From Chondrus crispus (lineage: Eukaryota > Rhodophyta > Florideophyceae > Gigartinales > Gigartinaceae): a stretch of DNA of 64,000 nt. The translations under genes and the position numbers were made by a program. The stretch is taken from the NCBI RefSeq assembly GCF_000350225.1, contig NW_005178980.1, forward strand, positions 79,946-143,945. Direction: 5' to 3'. The notes under the pieces were generated by a model that saw only the letters and a program-made list of their open reading frames with translations, was not told the origin of the DNA and made no database searches. The number at the start of each line of letters is the position of its first letter. Positions within the stretch are counted from its first letter, which is position 1. Shown here one piece after another: positions 10,130-22,420 of the stretch.

Positions 10130-11004
10130 AACTGCACCTATTCCTGTGCGCTTGATGAAATTTAGGCATCAGTCTGAGAGATATGTCTTTTGAGTGTGCT
10201 TAGTCGATCGAAAAATGCACGACAGTCTTGATCCATAAGATTACAGAAGTTGAGGTTGAACTAAATCGACGATATAGAAATGGAACGATCCACATGAGAT
10301 CTGTAGGCTGCCCGATTTCGCATGTAAATTTGGACCGCTAGGGGGAGAGCAGGTGATTTACATAGAGTCGGATCCAGGCGTCTACGCTCCGAATGCAGGG
10401 CCACAACAGATCTTCATTGCCCTGTTTTGCGCCTGTATTTTTCTTTAGTGTGCCGTTTCTGTACACTTGACATGATGGAATGTGCAATACGCCGAGAGGA
10501 TGCGCGTTGGTATCATTGGTATTACTCCTGCGTTTCTGAAGTCGTGTTGATGGGTAAATTTATTTCTGTAACTAATTGTCTGTTATGATTCAAACATTTC
10601 GTACATATCATACTTCGTGAACTCGCCCTCACGTTTCGCTCACGCAGCTTTTGCGCAAATTTTCTATTGCAAAGCGAAAAGCAAGTGCTCGTTGTGAGAA
10701 CTTGGCGTGAGCAATGAAGAGCGCAAGGTTACAGGCATTTGGTGACGTGGCAAGCATAAAAGTCTTCATACTGTTGGTACAATTGAGATAATTTTAATTA
10801 ATTGTTCAGTTTTTTGGTCCTTTTGTTCTGTTGATATCGGGCCAGAGCTGCGACTTGATGTCCTGATTCGGCGCTCACGTTCCCTACTATAAACAGGACA
10901 CCTATACTTATGGGCTCAATCTTCGTCTCTTAGCGAAACTTTAGTGATTGTTTGACAATCAGAAGTTTCTTTTCTTATATTTCCTCGTACTTTTGTTCGA
11001 TAGT
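10130..11004. other. No recognisable gene
   Basis: AT-rich sequence with no frame of note on either strand. It separates the Harbinger remnant from an LTR fragment. Confidence 0.5.
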
Positions 11005-11705
11005 TGTGACACCCCCCCTACACTCCTCTAGGAGCTTCAACGTTACAGACTGCAGATCCTTCAGCAGCAGTAATTGTGCATCAACCGAACGCATTTCAGA
11101 AGATGTCGAGTGTATTTTAACTACTGGCGCGGGAGGAGTTTATTCATCTGGCGGCCGTGCACGTTGTACACGTGAGAGAATTTCCTACGTGTAGTGGGCG
11201 AGCGTGCATACCGATCGGTCGTAACGTGGTATGCGTGTCCAGTAGCACACGTGTCTTCGGCGCAGTAGTTCTTAGACAAGTGCGCGTGTACCGTAACGCA
11301 CGTGTATAGTGTAAGGACCTGTGAGGTAGTTAGTAATAGCGGTGCCAGAATTTTAGTTTTGTACAGTTCCTCGCACGCACCAGTCGGTAGTTACTGTACT
11401 GGGGCAAGTGTACGGGCGCCTCTCTGAGGCGGAAAGACCTTGCACCGTCCTTAATAGTAAACTGGAGCAAACTCGCCCCCGTCCCTTTTGCGCTTAACTA
11501 GGACCCTTTGGTATTTTACTCGCCCTGACTTCTGACCCGTCACCATTCGTGTCTGATTCTGCACCTCAGAGCGACTGCGCGTGACCGGCCACGTATGCCA
11601 CTCCCTTTTTGCGAGCTCGTCCGTAACGGTAACCCCCGCGCCGAGTGTCTGTGTCGCGCACTCCGTCGGCTAAACCCCTGAGCCTCTCACCCAACCCAGG
11701 TTAGA
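11005..11705 (+). repeat. LTR family L1, copy 1 (decayed)
   Basis: The sequence aligns by eye along its length with 36854-38022 and 57001-57593. Shared blocks include GCAGTAATTGTGCA, CCGATCGGTCGT, the AGTAAACTGGGGCAAACTCGCC-like segment, CTTCTGACCCGTCACC and GCGACTGCGCGTGACCGGCC. The left end (TGTGAC at 11005) fits the L1 start TGTGGT; the right end is not clear and abuts a hAT remnant, so no target duplication can be given. Confidence 0.65.
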
Positions 11706-11716
11706 GGAGGTTTTTC

Positions 11717-12256
11717 TCAAATCAAGGAGAGCATGAAATATTTCCGGTGTTTAGCTTTGCCAAAATGTTTTAATTTTTCACTGCGTAGGATCATGGAAAA
11801 TGTCGAGCTCCAGCAAGTGTCATTCTTTGTCTTAGCTCTCAAGTGTGTCAAGTCACGAAGCTTCGCAGACCAGAGGAAGAGTGAGTTTGGACATAAGTGC
11901 GTGCATCTTGAGGATAACATCCCCTTCATTTAAGAGCAGATCCCTCACTGCCAATTTGTAGGTGTGGTTTACGCAATCAATGAGTCGAACAGACACATCG
12001 TCAGCGATGGCCTTATTCGTCAAGCATTTGCTGGCAATCATACGTGTATGTATTTTGATCCATTTTTCTTGAAGCATGCTGAGAACGTATGTGATGAAAT
12101 AGATGTTTCCATCTGCCCTGAGCGTTCTCTCATTTTCGGGAGGCGAAAAGGCAAGAATGAGAAGCTCGTAGCTGTGTGCTTCGTATTCGGGAAATGAGGC
12201 AAATATCGCGAGAAAGTGAGTTCCAATTGCACTCCAGCCGTCAATGACCGGCACTG
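11717..12256 (-). pseudogene. hAT-superfamily transposase fragment
   Basis: Minus-strand sequence encodes the middle of a hAT transposase: VIDGWSAIGTHFLAIFASFP (about 12190-12250), YELLILAFSPPENE, then the CVNHTYKLAVRDLL motif corresponding to the family C-x2-H. A frameshift near 11870 passes to a second frame with KLRDLTHLRAKTKNDTCWSS. The BED-finger N-terminus and the C-terminal dimerisation domain are absent. Its left protein end meets copia-1 RNase H coding sequence abruptly at about 12256. No TIR or 8-bp target duplication was seen. Confidence 0.72.
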
Positions 12257-13240
12257 TTGGAACACAGAGCTTGCGTATGCGGCTGGTGGCAACTCACATT
12301 TGCCTAGCCATAGAAGAGTTCCTGCAAGGCTCCAGAATTGGGTCATCTCGCTATTCCATGTTTTGTCTTCGGGCTGCTTTCTGCGTTCTCTGCTCATGAG
12401 GATCTCGCTTAGTTGCTTCATGTAGCTCCTCATTGACATATATATTCACCAGTTTTCATCTTGTTCAATCTTGCATCTATTGAACAGGAACTTGCCATTG
12501 ATGACAACCATGCCGACTTCAAAAGGTTTTTTCATTTCCTCGATGAATGCGGTGGTTCTTTGTATGGGTCCTCCGCAAATAAAATCATTAGTGACTTTTG
12601 CCACTATTCGCAGTATTAGGCCAATGCAATCCCTTCGTATGTATATCTGATTCAGTCCGCGCACTCGTTCTAGTCTTCCGCTCGTGAGCTTCCATTCTTC
12701 TACCGCTTTCGCCCCTTGCCTCCCGGCTTCAACAGTTTCGTAGGGTAGCTTGGTTAGCTTCCAGAGCGTTCCTCTAATGCCCCTCAATTGCCGAGATGGT
12801 CTATCGTAGATCTCACGTCGGATGGGTCCGCTTTGCAAGTATGCGCCTTTAATATCAGCCATGGCTAGGCGCATAGCTATGAAGTCTGTTACTGTCAGGA
12901 ACACACGGATGACGTCAATTGTGCTGTTGATGAGTTTTCCGAATGTTATCCTTTTCCACGCCCCTGTTCCCATGTGGAATAATCCTTGCCTTCAGTGTCT
13001 GCGATCCATCCTCGCTGGTCTTTACCTAGTAGATTACGTGGGATGCGATCACGTTCGCGTGCGGCGGTGCCGAAGACTCCACTATTTCCTCGTAAGCATC
13101 TGCCTAGTTGGATGAGTGTTCTTTGTTGAACGCTTCCTTCACTATCCAGGATCGGGCGAATTCTAGACGGTTGCGGCTCACTTGGTCTTTTCCGATTGTC
13201 TAGGATATTTCGCTCATGAATTTTACCCTGTCGGATTCTG
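12257..13240 (-). pseudogene. copia-1 reverse transcriptase / RNase H remnant
   Basis: The 12446-12973 frame holds the copia RT sequence LAMADIKGAYLQSGPIRREI, followed by RGTLWKLTKLPY. After a stop and frame changes, the RNase H-side segment AGTLLWLGKCELPPAAYASS appears (about 12290-12350). Upstream coding-like sequence (VIASHVIYxVKT, LKARIIPHGNR; about 12985-13055) is the start of the RT domain. The catalytic YxDD box is not preserved. Confidence 0.75.
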
Positions 13241-13867
13241 GGATTGCATTTGGTGGTGGTGAGCCTGCCACTTCCGTTCTGCGAATATGTGCGGTCGGGT
13301 TTTCTGTGTCTAGCGGTGGGCTGATTGCGGGAAGGTTTTGGAGTAGTTGCGTGGTGGTGCGATTATAGGCGGGTGGATGTCTGCATGGAGTGTAGCAGAG
13401 GCGTTGTCGAACATTCTCGGCGGCGCATCTGGGGAGTTATTCGGTTCTTCTACCCTCCTGTCCGATTTTCAGTCTCGATCTGGGCCGCTGGCGACGCTGT
13501 GAAGAGTTTCGACGTGACCCTCTGGGCCATCTTGTTCATCTGTGGCCAGTTTGTCTTCGAGTGTCATGGCCATGAGCACTCGCGTGAGTTCGCTATTCGG
13601 ATCTTTCCTCACATCCTCGTATGCGGCCCTCATAGGTGGTCCCGTCGTGAAGCGTCGAGCAAGCACGCGGTGTTGCTGGGATTCTATCACTCCGGCCTTG
13701 ACCCATTCTTAATTTTTAGCCCTACTGGAGGCCTCGTAGTACATCTAGACTGGAGCCCCCCGCTTCAGGATGTGTCTTGGTATGGCGTTGTGGCTCTTGC
13801 TGTGGAGCAGAGTCAGGAGGGCGCGGGTAGCCACTTGTTCCTTATGTACCTCCAGTATACTGGAGTC

Positions 13868-13917
13868 AAGGTCTAGAGTAACCCCAGAGCTATAGCTCTG
13901 GGGTTACTCTAGAGCTT
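13868..13917. repeat. 50-bp near-perfect palindrome in copia-1
   Basis: Two 25-bp arms (13868-13892, 13893-13917) are reverse complements with one mismatch and no spacer; the centre is GAGCTATAGCTC. It interrupts the integrase C-terminal coding remnant of copia-1 and has no place in that protein, so it arose after the element lost function. Confidence 0.93.
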
Positions 13918-13989
13918 GAGATGCCAAGGATAGATGGTGTGTATCATTTTTGTCAGTTGAAATGGGCTTAGCTTCCTCGACCCAGAAAA

Positions 13990-14950
13990 CAAGTTTGACT
14001 GGAAGACTGTTCAGGCGAGAATTGTCTCTGTGTCTGCGTTTGTATGGTCGTTGTTCAGTTTTTTGATGATAGCCTTGATCGTGCGGTTCTTTCTTTCAAC
14101 TGCAACGAGTTGGCTATGGCGTCGCGCGGGTCGGGGCTTGTAGGTATTGTTGTGCTGCTTCAGGAAGGGGTAGCAGTCCCTCTCGTCGTAAGCGTCATCT
14201 CCTGAGAGTGCTCCCGGGCGCCATGAATGCAAATCCAATCTCGCTCCATGCATCTTGTCATAGTTAGGACGCTTTCATTTGCCACTATGCGCATATCTGA
14301 CTGGCTTGTTCCTCGATCTGTCGTATTGATGATCTGCATCGTACGCCTCCAATGTCACATTGCATGAAATCGACTTGGATTTCCTGATTGAAAGCCTTGT
14401 TGACGTGAGTCAACGATATCCTTTTCATGTTCCCATGTCTTCCCTTTTTAGCGCAGACCTCGCATTCATCGCTTACCATGTCGATTGCTTGAGATAGGTC
14501 ATCGTCGAGGATATCAGTTGTCTTGCAGATGTACTTCAATTCGCTAGCCGGTGCGTGTGTGAGGCGGTGGAGCTTCTTCGAGAAGGCCAGTGGCGTTCGT
14601 CTTCCTAGCATGCTGATGTTTGCCATTAAGGTAGTGACGGATGAGTGCTCATGTGCATTTTGCAGCCGCATCGTTCGGCTTTCGGAGCTCCCTTGTTTGA
14701 TGTATGTGAACACTGAGAGGTCCCTTGTATCCGTGGGTCGCTGGATTCGGATACATCGCCGCGATGTTCTGTTGATGACGTCCGCAAACTGCATGACGTC
14801 AAGACCTATGATGAGTGGCGATTCCCCACGTACAAGGTCAAACGCCAGGGCTACTGGATTGCACTGGCTATGAACGTCAATTTCCACGAGGCGATAATGG
14901 GTTTTGCGTCGTGACAGTCTTGTCCCCAGCCGTAGTCATAATATTCCCGC
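13990..14950 (-). pseudogene. copia-1 protease/pre-integrase/integrase remnant
   Basis: The 14285-14887 frame holds a protease-side stretch (SPLIIGLDVMQFADVIN), the pre-integrase zinc motif (KKLHRLTHAPASELKYIC, then ECEVCAKKGRHGNMKR) and the start of the integrase core with its first Asp (NQEIQVDFMQCDI). The 14011-14253 frame holds the downstream core with its Glu region (FLKQHNNTYKPRP, then VAVERKNRTIKAIIKKLNN). Decayed coding continues to about 13330 (VRKDPNSELTRVLMAMTLED). Confidence 0.75.
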
Positions 14951-15149
14951 GGAAGATCTAAGACTAGCTGAATGTCAAGGAGGCCGCACAGGGTAGCGGC
15001 GTTGATGACACCTCCTGTAGATTATGGGGCCCCTTCATCGATGATGGGGCTGGGATCAGTCCGGAGCACAATGGGCCCCTGTACTGAAAATACGATTTCT
15101 TACTATCGTTAGAATTGCCCTGCTATTTCTCTAGGCTGGCATCCTTATC

Positions 15150-16282
15150 CGCCTTCTCCAACCATTCCTTATGCATGGGGTGCTGTTCGCACTGGAAGTC
15201 GCCTTTCCCGTGGCCGAACGTTTTGCAAGCTATGCGCATGCAATCCATTTTCGGACCGGTACCCGGGGTGATATAGTTTTTGACCTCTTCGCCTGCAATT
15301 GACGGTCCCGGCCCTTATAGTCTTTACGTTTGCAATCATGGCTTCCTCCTTGCTGAATCGCCACGGTCATGCTTCACTTGGTCCTTTGAGTCTGTTACAT
15401 CTTCATCTGCCTTAATTTCACAGAGAGCATCGACTGCGTCGTCAAGTGTGATAGCATAAGCGGAAGAGCTGTTTGCTTGCAGTGAGAGTGATGACTTGAG
15501 CATTTCAGACGTCGTCCTTCTCACGGTTTTAGCTAGGCTCCGTGCTTGGAAAAGGAATTTCTGCAGCGACAGATAGTGAACTGTCGGAGCGGCGGCTGCT
15601 TCCCAGGCCAAGAGTCCGGCTGTCGTCTCTGATCTCTCATCGAACAGGCGCGGGAAGATGCTTGTCGGAACGAAGGGTGTTGGCTCCGGGGCTTTCTCTG
15701 CTCTGTTGCTTGATTTGGTAACGAGCTGCGTTACAATGGTGTTCAATGTTGTGGATGGTAGCTTAGCATTCTCAATGAGGAGGATTGCGAAGTTCTGACT
15801 CTCACTCGTGCTTTGTGTCGGGTTGCACATCTTGAGACAGCGATTCGCCAGCCCTTCGAATTTCCTTGCGAATAGGTGTGGTTTCTCATCCCTTTCTCTT
15901 GTGCAGTCATAGATGCCTTGAGAAGCTCTAACGAGTCTTCGAATTCCTTCTGTAGGGTGTCCTTGGCTAGGATGTGCATGATTTCTTCAACAATTTTGAA
16001 TTGGTCCTTTGCTGTTTAAGCGGCGTCCTCTTCATCATCCTCGTCGTCGTCGAAGCTGAACGGGACGAGTTGGCATTGCATGGCGTTGTCTAAAATCTTG
16101 CCCTGGTCCTGTTCGAGAGAGTAATACAGCGTGACTCCGAGGGCATTTAGCATTCCCTTCGCCTTGTTGTCGCCTCCTTTGGAGAAACGCTTCACGATAT
16201 CAGCCCATGTCTTGACATCAATTCTCCATTGGTACTTGTCCGTTTCACTAGTCAATTTCAGGGGGTGAGAGAACAGGCCCAA
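15150..16282 (-). pseudogene. copia-1 gag remnant with zinc-knuckle-like end
   Basis: The N-terminus (16016-16282) reads KYQWRIDVKTWADIVKRFSK, ending in a run of acidic residues (DDDEDDEEDAA). After a frameshift, 15336-15830 gives the long helical part (LLIENAKLPSTTLNTIVTQL, then DDAVDALCEIKAD). Downstream, at about 15150-15250, a Cys/His cluster (CMRIACKTFGHGKGDFQCEQ) resembles the nucleocapsid zinc knuckle. The gene is broken in at least three places. Confidence 0.65.
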
Positions 16283-16289
16283 ATACGCT

Positions 16290-16310
16290 GGATGCGCCTG
16301 AGCCCATAAC
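16290..16310 (-). promoter_or_regulatory. copia-1 primer-binding site, anticodon half of initiator tRNA-Met
   Basis: On the plus strand the site ends in GCCTGAGCCCATAAC. Eukaryotic initiator tRNA-Met has GCGxxCTGGGCCCATAACC from the D-stem into the anticodon loop. Drosophila copia is known to prime from an initiator tRNA cleaved in that loop. The site lies just upstream of gag in the right orientation. Confidence 0.75.
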
Positions 16311-19300
16311 TTTCAGGCGGTCAGACTTAATCTGCTCTGAGTGCTATGAATGGCCTATTCAGGGCTGTGCAGGACACACACGCGTGCAATATGGCTCTGC
16401 AGGTGGTGACGGGAAAAGAGGCGCAAGGCAAGAAGGTCAATCAGCCCAAGATGCTCGGTTATCGCCTACCTCTTTTCTTCGCTCTATCTGTTAGACTGCT
16501 ATACGTAAAGAGACGCTCGCCTAAGCTCGCATCGTTTAGAAATCACTGCTCTCGCTTTGCCCTCGCTGCGCGTTCTTTCGCATAGACGTTTGCTCGCTAT
16601 AAGTTCTCTGCGGAATTGCTCCCGTCGTCATTCTTCACCACCAGTTGCCGACAACGCTCCTCGATTCCCTTGCCCCTGAAATCCATCTTTCCTTGCTGTG
16701 CTGTAGCGTCCCTTCACCTTCTCGCTGCGATTGTCGCACGCTTGTAAAATTTGCTGACATGGCTTCGAATTGCTTGTTGGTCGCGTTCGTTCGCGACAGT
16801 CCACATTGGATCCGTTGTTAACAGTCCATGTTTGCTTTACGATCCAAATCCTTAATACAGTTTCACAACTGTAGAGAGCTGCTGTTGTCAGCGCGGGTCA
16901 TGGTCCACTGTACAGGTACCGCCATCGAGGCTGACAGTGCGCGTGCGTGCGTGTTGTGATGTTCGTATCTTACAACGCCTGATCGAAATATCAATCAATT
17001 TGGGGATTACAATACAATGAGTGAAGGCACCCACAGAAACAACACTCTCGCCTATGCTGCAGATGGAATCAGAACAACCTGATACTGCCATTAGATCCTT
17101 ATTTGCAAATTTATAAGTCAGCGATGCCGACTGGCAACTACCTCTTGATGAAGAGGGCCAAAAAGCACTCAGCTTCACAACTCCCAGTGAGATTAAGGAG
17201 CCGATGAGGAATCCATAAAGGGGGAAGTTGAGCTTCTGTTTTTCAGGTCAAATTTGAACCATGCTCTGCGAAGATAAGGGATACCATGAAAACATGGCCT
17301 AACGATTTCCTCTTTCATTGCATGCAAGCGGATCACAAACTAGGTGTTCAGAATACGCAGGATCAATGAATATCAGTTGTCCCCCCCACCCTATTTGTAC
17401 ACTGTTTTGGACACCAAATATTCACATTTTGATGCAACATACACTCGTATCAATGTCCTGCTATGTTTCCGTCCTTTACTTTGGCGTACCACAGATTGTC
17501 AGTAAATATTATGAGCTGCTTAAACACTGTTGGGCCACATTTTGATGGCACCGCTGTGGAAATAAACCAATACTGAAAAGAAATGACTCTCATATTATGG
17601 TCCCCTTTACCAATTTTGCAATGACGGAAACGCATACCACTGGTTATGGCTGTATGCATAAAGATGACTTGAAAATATGAAATGTTATGCTCCAGATCTG
17701 ATATGTAGTGATCTGCGCACTTTAAGCCGGTGAGTTGAATCTCTCTCTCATTTCACCTTACCTGTTTCAGCTTCTGTCGATCTCTGAGGTTCGGGTATCC
17801 CCATTCTTACCACTGCAACCACCAGATAGCTGATCAAAGTTTCTTTCGCTGGTGTACCTATCAGGGAATCGACACATATCTACTTCTGTTGCTATCATTT
17901 GATAGTATACACGTTCCTGGGTGCTTCCTACGCACTCGCTTTTCAGCCGAGAATCTTACCGTGCGAGTCGAGCTTTGCATTTCGCACGGTAATGGCCAAT
18001 AGTTCGAATGCGCGAGCTAAGAGAAGGGGACTTAATTGAATTTCACTTAATTCTCGACACTTCTGAAGAGAGTGGTGGGATAACAGGGCAGAAAAACAAA
18101 AAGCACGTTTAAGGGAAGTAGAAAGTGAGTGGAGTTGAGAAGCAAGAAGACAAATGTTTTGCCCTCGTGCAGTAAACTGCATGGTACGGCAGGGGTGAAT
18201 GTAGTGTGAGTGCCCTCAATAAAGTACGCCATAAGCAAGATGATGGAACGCTACTGTGCATGCAAAACTGGAGGTATTAAAGACAATATTTCCCCAACTG
18301 TGATGCTTGAAACTAGAGTTAAGACGATAATTACAGTGTCCTTGGGGCCTCGCGCAGGAACCGCAATCGATTTATCACTCTTTCGTGTCACGCTGAAACA
18401 GCAGCTCGTGTAGCATCTCAGGAAGAGAGCAGATGAGATACAAACACTTCTGCGTGCTCAAAGCGGCATGTACTCGACTACTGCAGAATAAGACTGAGAT
18501 TGACATTATCATTGACCGATTTTTGGTTTTCTAAGGCAGGGAATGGCAAATACATGCCAGAGAGTGATTACACTTCCAAGGAATCGAACAACAGTTTCCG
18601 ATGTCACTGCGCAGGAACGAAGACATATTGGCATGTTCATCACAAAATATTTGCAAACAGATATGGACTGCATTGTAACTGAAATCGAACAAATATGCCA
18701 GGTGGCCCGAATGCAGACTCCCACAGCAAAGTTTTACCCAAAATACGACGAAACCCAGTACTCACGCTCCTCCTCAGAGTCAATAACAACGTATTTTTAA
18801 TTCTCTGGGCTGTCTTAGTAAACTCATTGGCTTCACCAGTTGTTCTGATCGACAATTCTTCATGGAAAGGGGGAGAAAACGGAGGGGCTGGGACGTTTCT
18901 GACGAAATATTCTTTGGACTGTTAGGGGGACTTTGAGTGACACTGAATCGGAGACCCCCATGCTCATCTTTCGAGTTGCAGGAGTCAAGTTTCGACAGCC
19001 AAACATAAAATTTGCGTGCTATTTTACCAGGAGAATATGCGTTTTGATCCGCGAAGCAGAACTTATGGTACCAGACTAGGAAAACAAATGCAATGTTTTC
19101 CGACGCCTCGAAAATCTCCAAGGTTTCTTATCACTGGAACAAGACACCAAAAATTCTGGGACACCGTGCATTCCACTTGCTCTGGCATCAGACTTCCGTG
19201 GGAAAAGCAAAACAACCTTCCAAGTCTTTAACAGATCCTGAGGAGGCAATGAATTGTTTAGAGAGGAGCAGGCCTTCATTACTGGTACGCGCAGGGCATT

Positions 19301-20576
19301 GCAGAGAGGAATTTCAAAGAACAGTAACACGAAACATGTTGAAGAGAACCATAGAGTAAAAAGAACTTACGTTATGTCGATACCATTGTAATATGGAAAG
19401 GTGCCTTCGACGGCAACAAAAACATGAATGGCATGGTCACCATACAATGCCTTACTTATTTCTACACGTACGCAAATAATGGACAGTTCCGATAACGGGC
19501 TGACAGTCTTCTACACTATTATCGGCTGTCTGAGATATGCATAGCTTGTCCCATTCCTGGAGGGTATCTTGCCTGCTTTGCAAGATATTAGAAATATCCA
19601 CTTAAAATGAGTCCCCCTGTGTGCGCCATGACGCCAAAATTCTCACTGATGTGACAGTGAGTCTCATGTGAAGACGAAGAACATGCATGTATCAGCCCAA
19701 CCTTTCTCACGCCTTCATTCAGTCTTGGTAAAGGTTAATGGTGTACCGAAGGGAACGTGTAATGTGACGTCTTCGTATATTGCGCATTTTCGCACAAAAA
19801 CGAATGGAGAACCCTTAACACAGTTATCATCAGACAGAATATCCTTTCAAGATTAAAATGTCTCGACTGCAAAAGAACAAGTATGTAATTGTCCTGATTT
19901 TCCTTCACTTCAAGAAGAATAGGCGGCTTCTCGAGCAGTTGATCTGTCATATCATGACACAGTCAAGATTGAATGGCGTTTCCTACACGCATAGAATAGT
20001 GGTGATATGAGTGCCTGGATGTGCTCCACCCGAGAATATTTTGCTTAAACCGGCGAGAGTTCTTGAAATTTGTACTTGGCGATTGCCCTCATATTAGAGT
20101 ATAACTGAACGATTGAGCAGCTTCGTCATATTCGTATGGGATTTAGATGTCTCTTCTGCATTGATCACAACCCACTTCGAATGTGACTTATCACTTCCAC
20201 GACTGGGCAATGTTGGTTCTATCAGCTTACGCAGCAGCGGCTTTATTAAAAACGTCTCCGGTGGCTAGTTTTGAATGAGTTACTATCTACAAGTTCCGAT
20301 GGAGAGCGTTGTTGACCGGTCAAGAATGTACCGAGGTCGTTTTAGTTCTTGTGAAAAGGGATTCTCCAACCTGTTTTCTGTCTGGGCCGCAAGACGGTCT
20401 TGCCAATCTTCAGAAAGTTCACACTGTACTGCTTGTTCGCGGGTTTCTTCTGTTGGACCGAGAAAAGCCTAGTCTCAATGGCTGATGGGCAAACCCAAAT
20501 ATGAGTTCATCGAAATGACGAGCATGACTCATCGTCGCGACTGAGTGAGTGTACAGCTCAATTAATCTGTGTAAGT
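16311..20576. other. Long stretch without a recognised gene
   Basis: The part next to 16310 should include the copia-1 5' LTR, but no partner copy exists to define it. Frames of 60-113 codons at 16888-17178, 18780-19121 and 19076-19359 show no family motif and overlap on both strands. No tandem array, tRNA or long inverted repeat was seen. Confidence 0.5.
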
Positions 20577-20843
20577 TCAGTTTATCGATTTTATTCTCCG
20601 CCAACCCAAACTGTCTAAAATTTTATCGCATAAAGAAACGTAATGACGAGACTTGTCTTCTAGCTCGAAGTTACTCGCCCGATTCAGATCTAAGTTGAAC
20701 AGCATCATCGCATCTGCTCCATCACCCCAAAGGCCTGGATACAAATTCAGTTGTGTAACTAAGGCTGAATAAAGATGTCGGCATTGCAAAATATGTAGAA
20801 ACAAACTACATTCTTCACCCATCTGCCCTGCTCCACAGTCCAC
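20577..20843 (-). pseudogene. Possible zinc-binding end of a reverse transcriptase
   Basis: This 88-aa frame has EECSLFLHILQCRHLYSALV followed by LYPGLWGDGADAMMLFNLDL. The H-x3-C layout in such a setting resembles the zf-RVT segment after some non-LTR reverse transcriptases. No RT core lies next to it, so the call is weak and coincidence is possible. Confidence 0.22.
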
Positions 20844-20849
20844 GCTTCC

Positions 20850-21429
20850 GCCCTAAAAGTCCTGATAATATTTATCAGAACGGCAAGTGTGCAGAACACG
20901 CCGAGGACTGAGAAGGAGAACATATTATTACTCTTACCATTAAGCAGTTTATTTTTGAATCATATGAATGTTTGCGCGGAGCCCATCGCAAAATCCGGGA
21001 TTCAACTCCTTACATAGATTTTTCATCATGAAGTTGCATGAAACAAGTTGTTTGAATATTGATAGCTTGACTAGAAATGAAATGGTTAGGTGGCACCAAA
21101 CGGAACGTTAAGGGTAGAACAAGGCGTTACGCATTTGATGCTCACAACTTGCGATCGGTATTTTGCAGCTAGACTGCGCAAGTGTCCTTATCCGATATAA
21201 CAACCACAAAGGACTACAGTTGTCCCTTTCTACAAGAATTGGCACGAGAGACGGGATCTTTATTCTTATATTCAAATTATTCTTATGCGAGATAGTACGA
21301 TAAGGAAAAGCTGCTCTCGTATTACAGAAGAATGAGTCTATTATGGCCTGTTCTTGTGCTTGAGCCCTTCTACGGGATGTATCACGCCCCAAGCGTCACA
21401 AATACTTCAACAAAACGAGTTTTGGGAAT
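20850..21429. other. No recognisable gene
   Basis: Only short frames occur here; the largest (21108-21392 minus, 94 aa) shows no motif. Confidence 0.45.
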
Positions 21430-22420
21430 GTTTCTGCTTCAATGGCGCGACAATAGACTTGAAGTGCAGCCATATCTCCGCAGGGCTCAACACAGGCTCA
21501 GCAAATACATCAGCAGCAGCATCGTGAAACTTCTGTTTTGGGTCCAATAATTGTAAAGCGACTTTCTCAGCCGTGGCTTTTGATGTTTGCCCCTGTACTG
21601 GCGCAATTTAGTCAGCGTTTAATAAATCTGCAACAGAGATTCTTACATTAGGGGCGACTAATTCTTCGACAATTCCAGCAAAGGGCACGTCTATCGCTTT
21701 GTGCAGTTTCCCTCGCGGTGTTGTTGTCGACAGTAATTCACCCCCTAACAATCCAGTGGTATGCCAACAGTGCGAGATGATCTCAGCTTCTAAATCAATC
21801 CAATATACATTATGAAGTTCACCGCAACAAGCTATTCGATCTAATAAATGTTTTCAGTTGCGTCGCCCATAGCACCAAGTGCTATTTCGTTCGGGTTTTT
21901 TCTATACTTCGTCTTTAAAGTAGCTATAATACCTGCATCGAGTGGTTGATTTTGAAGTGGTCTTTGGAGGCAAGAAGACCACTGTCACATGAGCGAGCTC
22001 AAGCAGAAAAACGTTTTTCCATGCGAGCTGGCATTTTCTAGTAGTAGTGTCTGGATAAGTGCGTGTTGTTCATGTAATTTTGTGCAGACAGCAGCATGAT
22101 CGGCATCTCCACTCTCACCATGAACACGTTTTGACTACAAGTTCGATCATTCCTGGAACATGTTCAGCCACCCAGATGTAAATTTTAGCGTTACAGAGCG
22201 TTCTGTCGGAAGTAAAGCATTAACTTCTTCCTAAAGTCTTACGAGCTTTATTCGGATGACAACTACAGTAATGCACTGGCATGATTCGTACCTCTGCCCT
22301 CCCCAAGATGCTAGAATCCTGTCTGGAGTAGGCTGGGCTCCAGTCCGGGCGGCGCTGTATGCGACTGTCTTGAAATTAAATTGGATCATTGATGATAAAA
22401 TACGGGAAATCACGGTTTGT
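21430..22420 (-). pseudogene. pogo/Tigger (DDE_1) transposase, pogo-1, heavily decayed
   Basis: Minus-strand pieces in alternating frames follow the pogo/Tigger order: PTPDRILASWGGQRYES then CITVVVIRIKL (about 22230-22330); LLENASSHGKTF at the second catalytic site (about 22010-22050, Asp replaced by Glu); HVTVVFLPPKTTS; and NQPLDAGIIATLKTKYRK (about 21900-21950) with the third catalytic Asp kept. Further down, HTTGLLGGELLSTTTPRGKL and IDVPFAGIVEEL belong to the C-terminal part. At least three frameshifts and several stops make it a clear relic. Confidence 0.72.

Larger units (their letters stand above)
12257..16310 (-). mobile_element. Ty1/copia retrotransposon copia-1, truncated at its 3' side
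   Basis: The order on the minus strand is PBS (16290-16310), gag (16282-15150), protease/pre-integrase and integrase (14950-13990), then reverse transcriptase (13230-12257): the copia order PR-IN-RT. The 3' LTR and the end of RNase H are missing, replaced by hAT sequence at about 12256. Many stops and frameshifts are spread through the element, so it is an old insertion. The 5' LTR should begin just above 16310, but its outer end could not be fixed. Confidence 0.8.
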
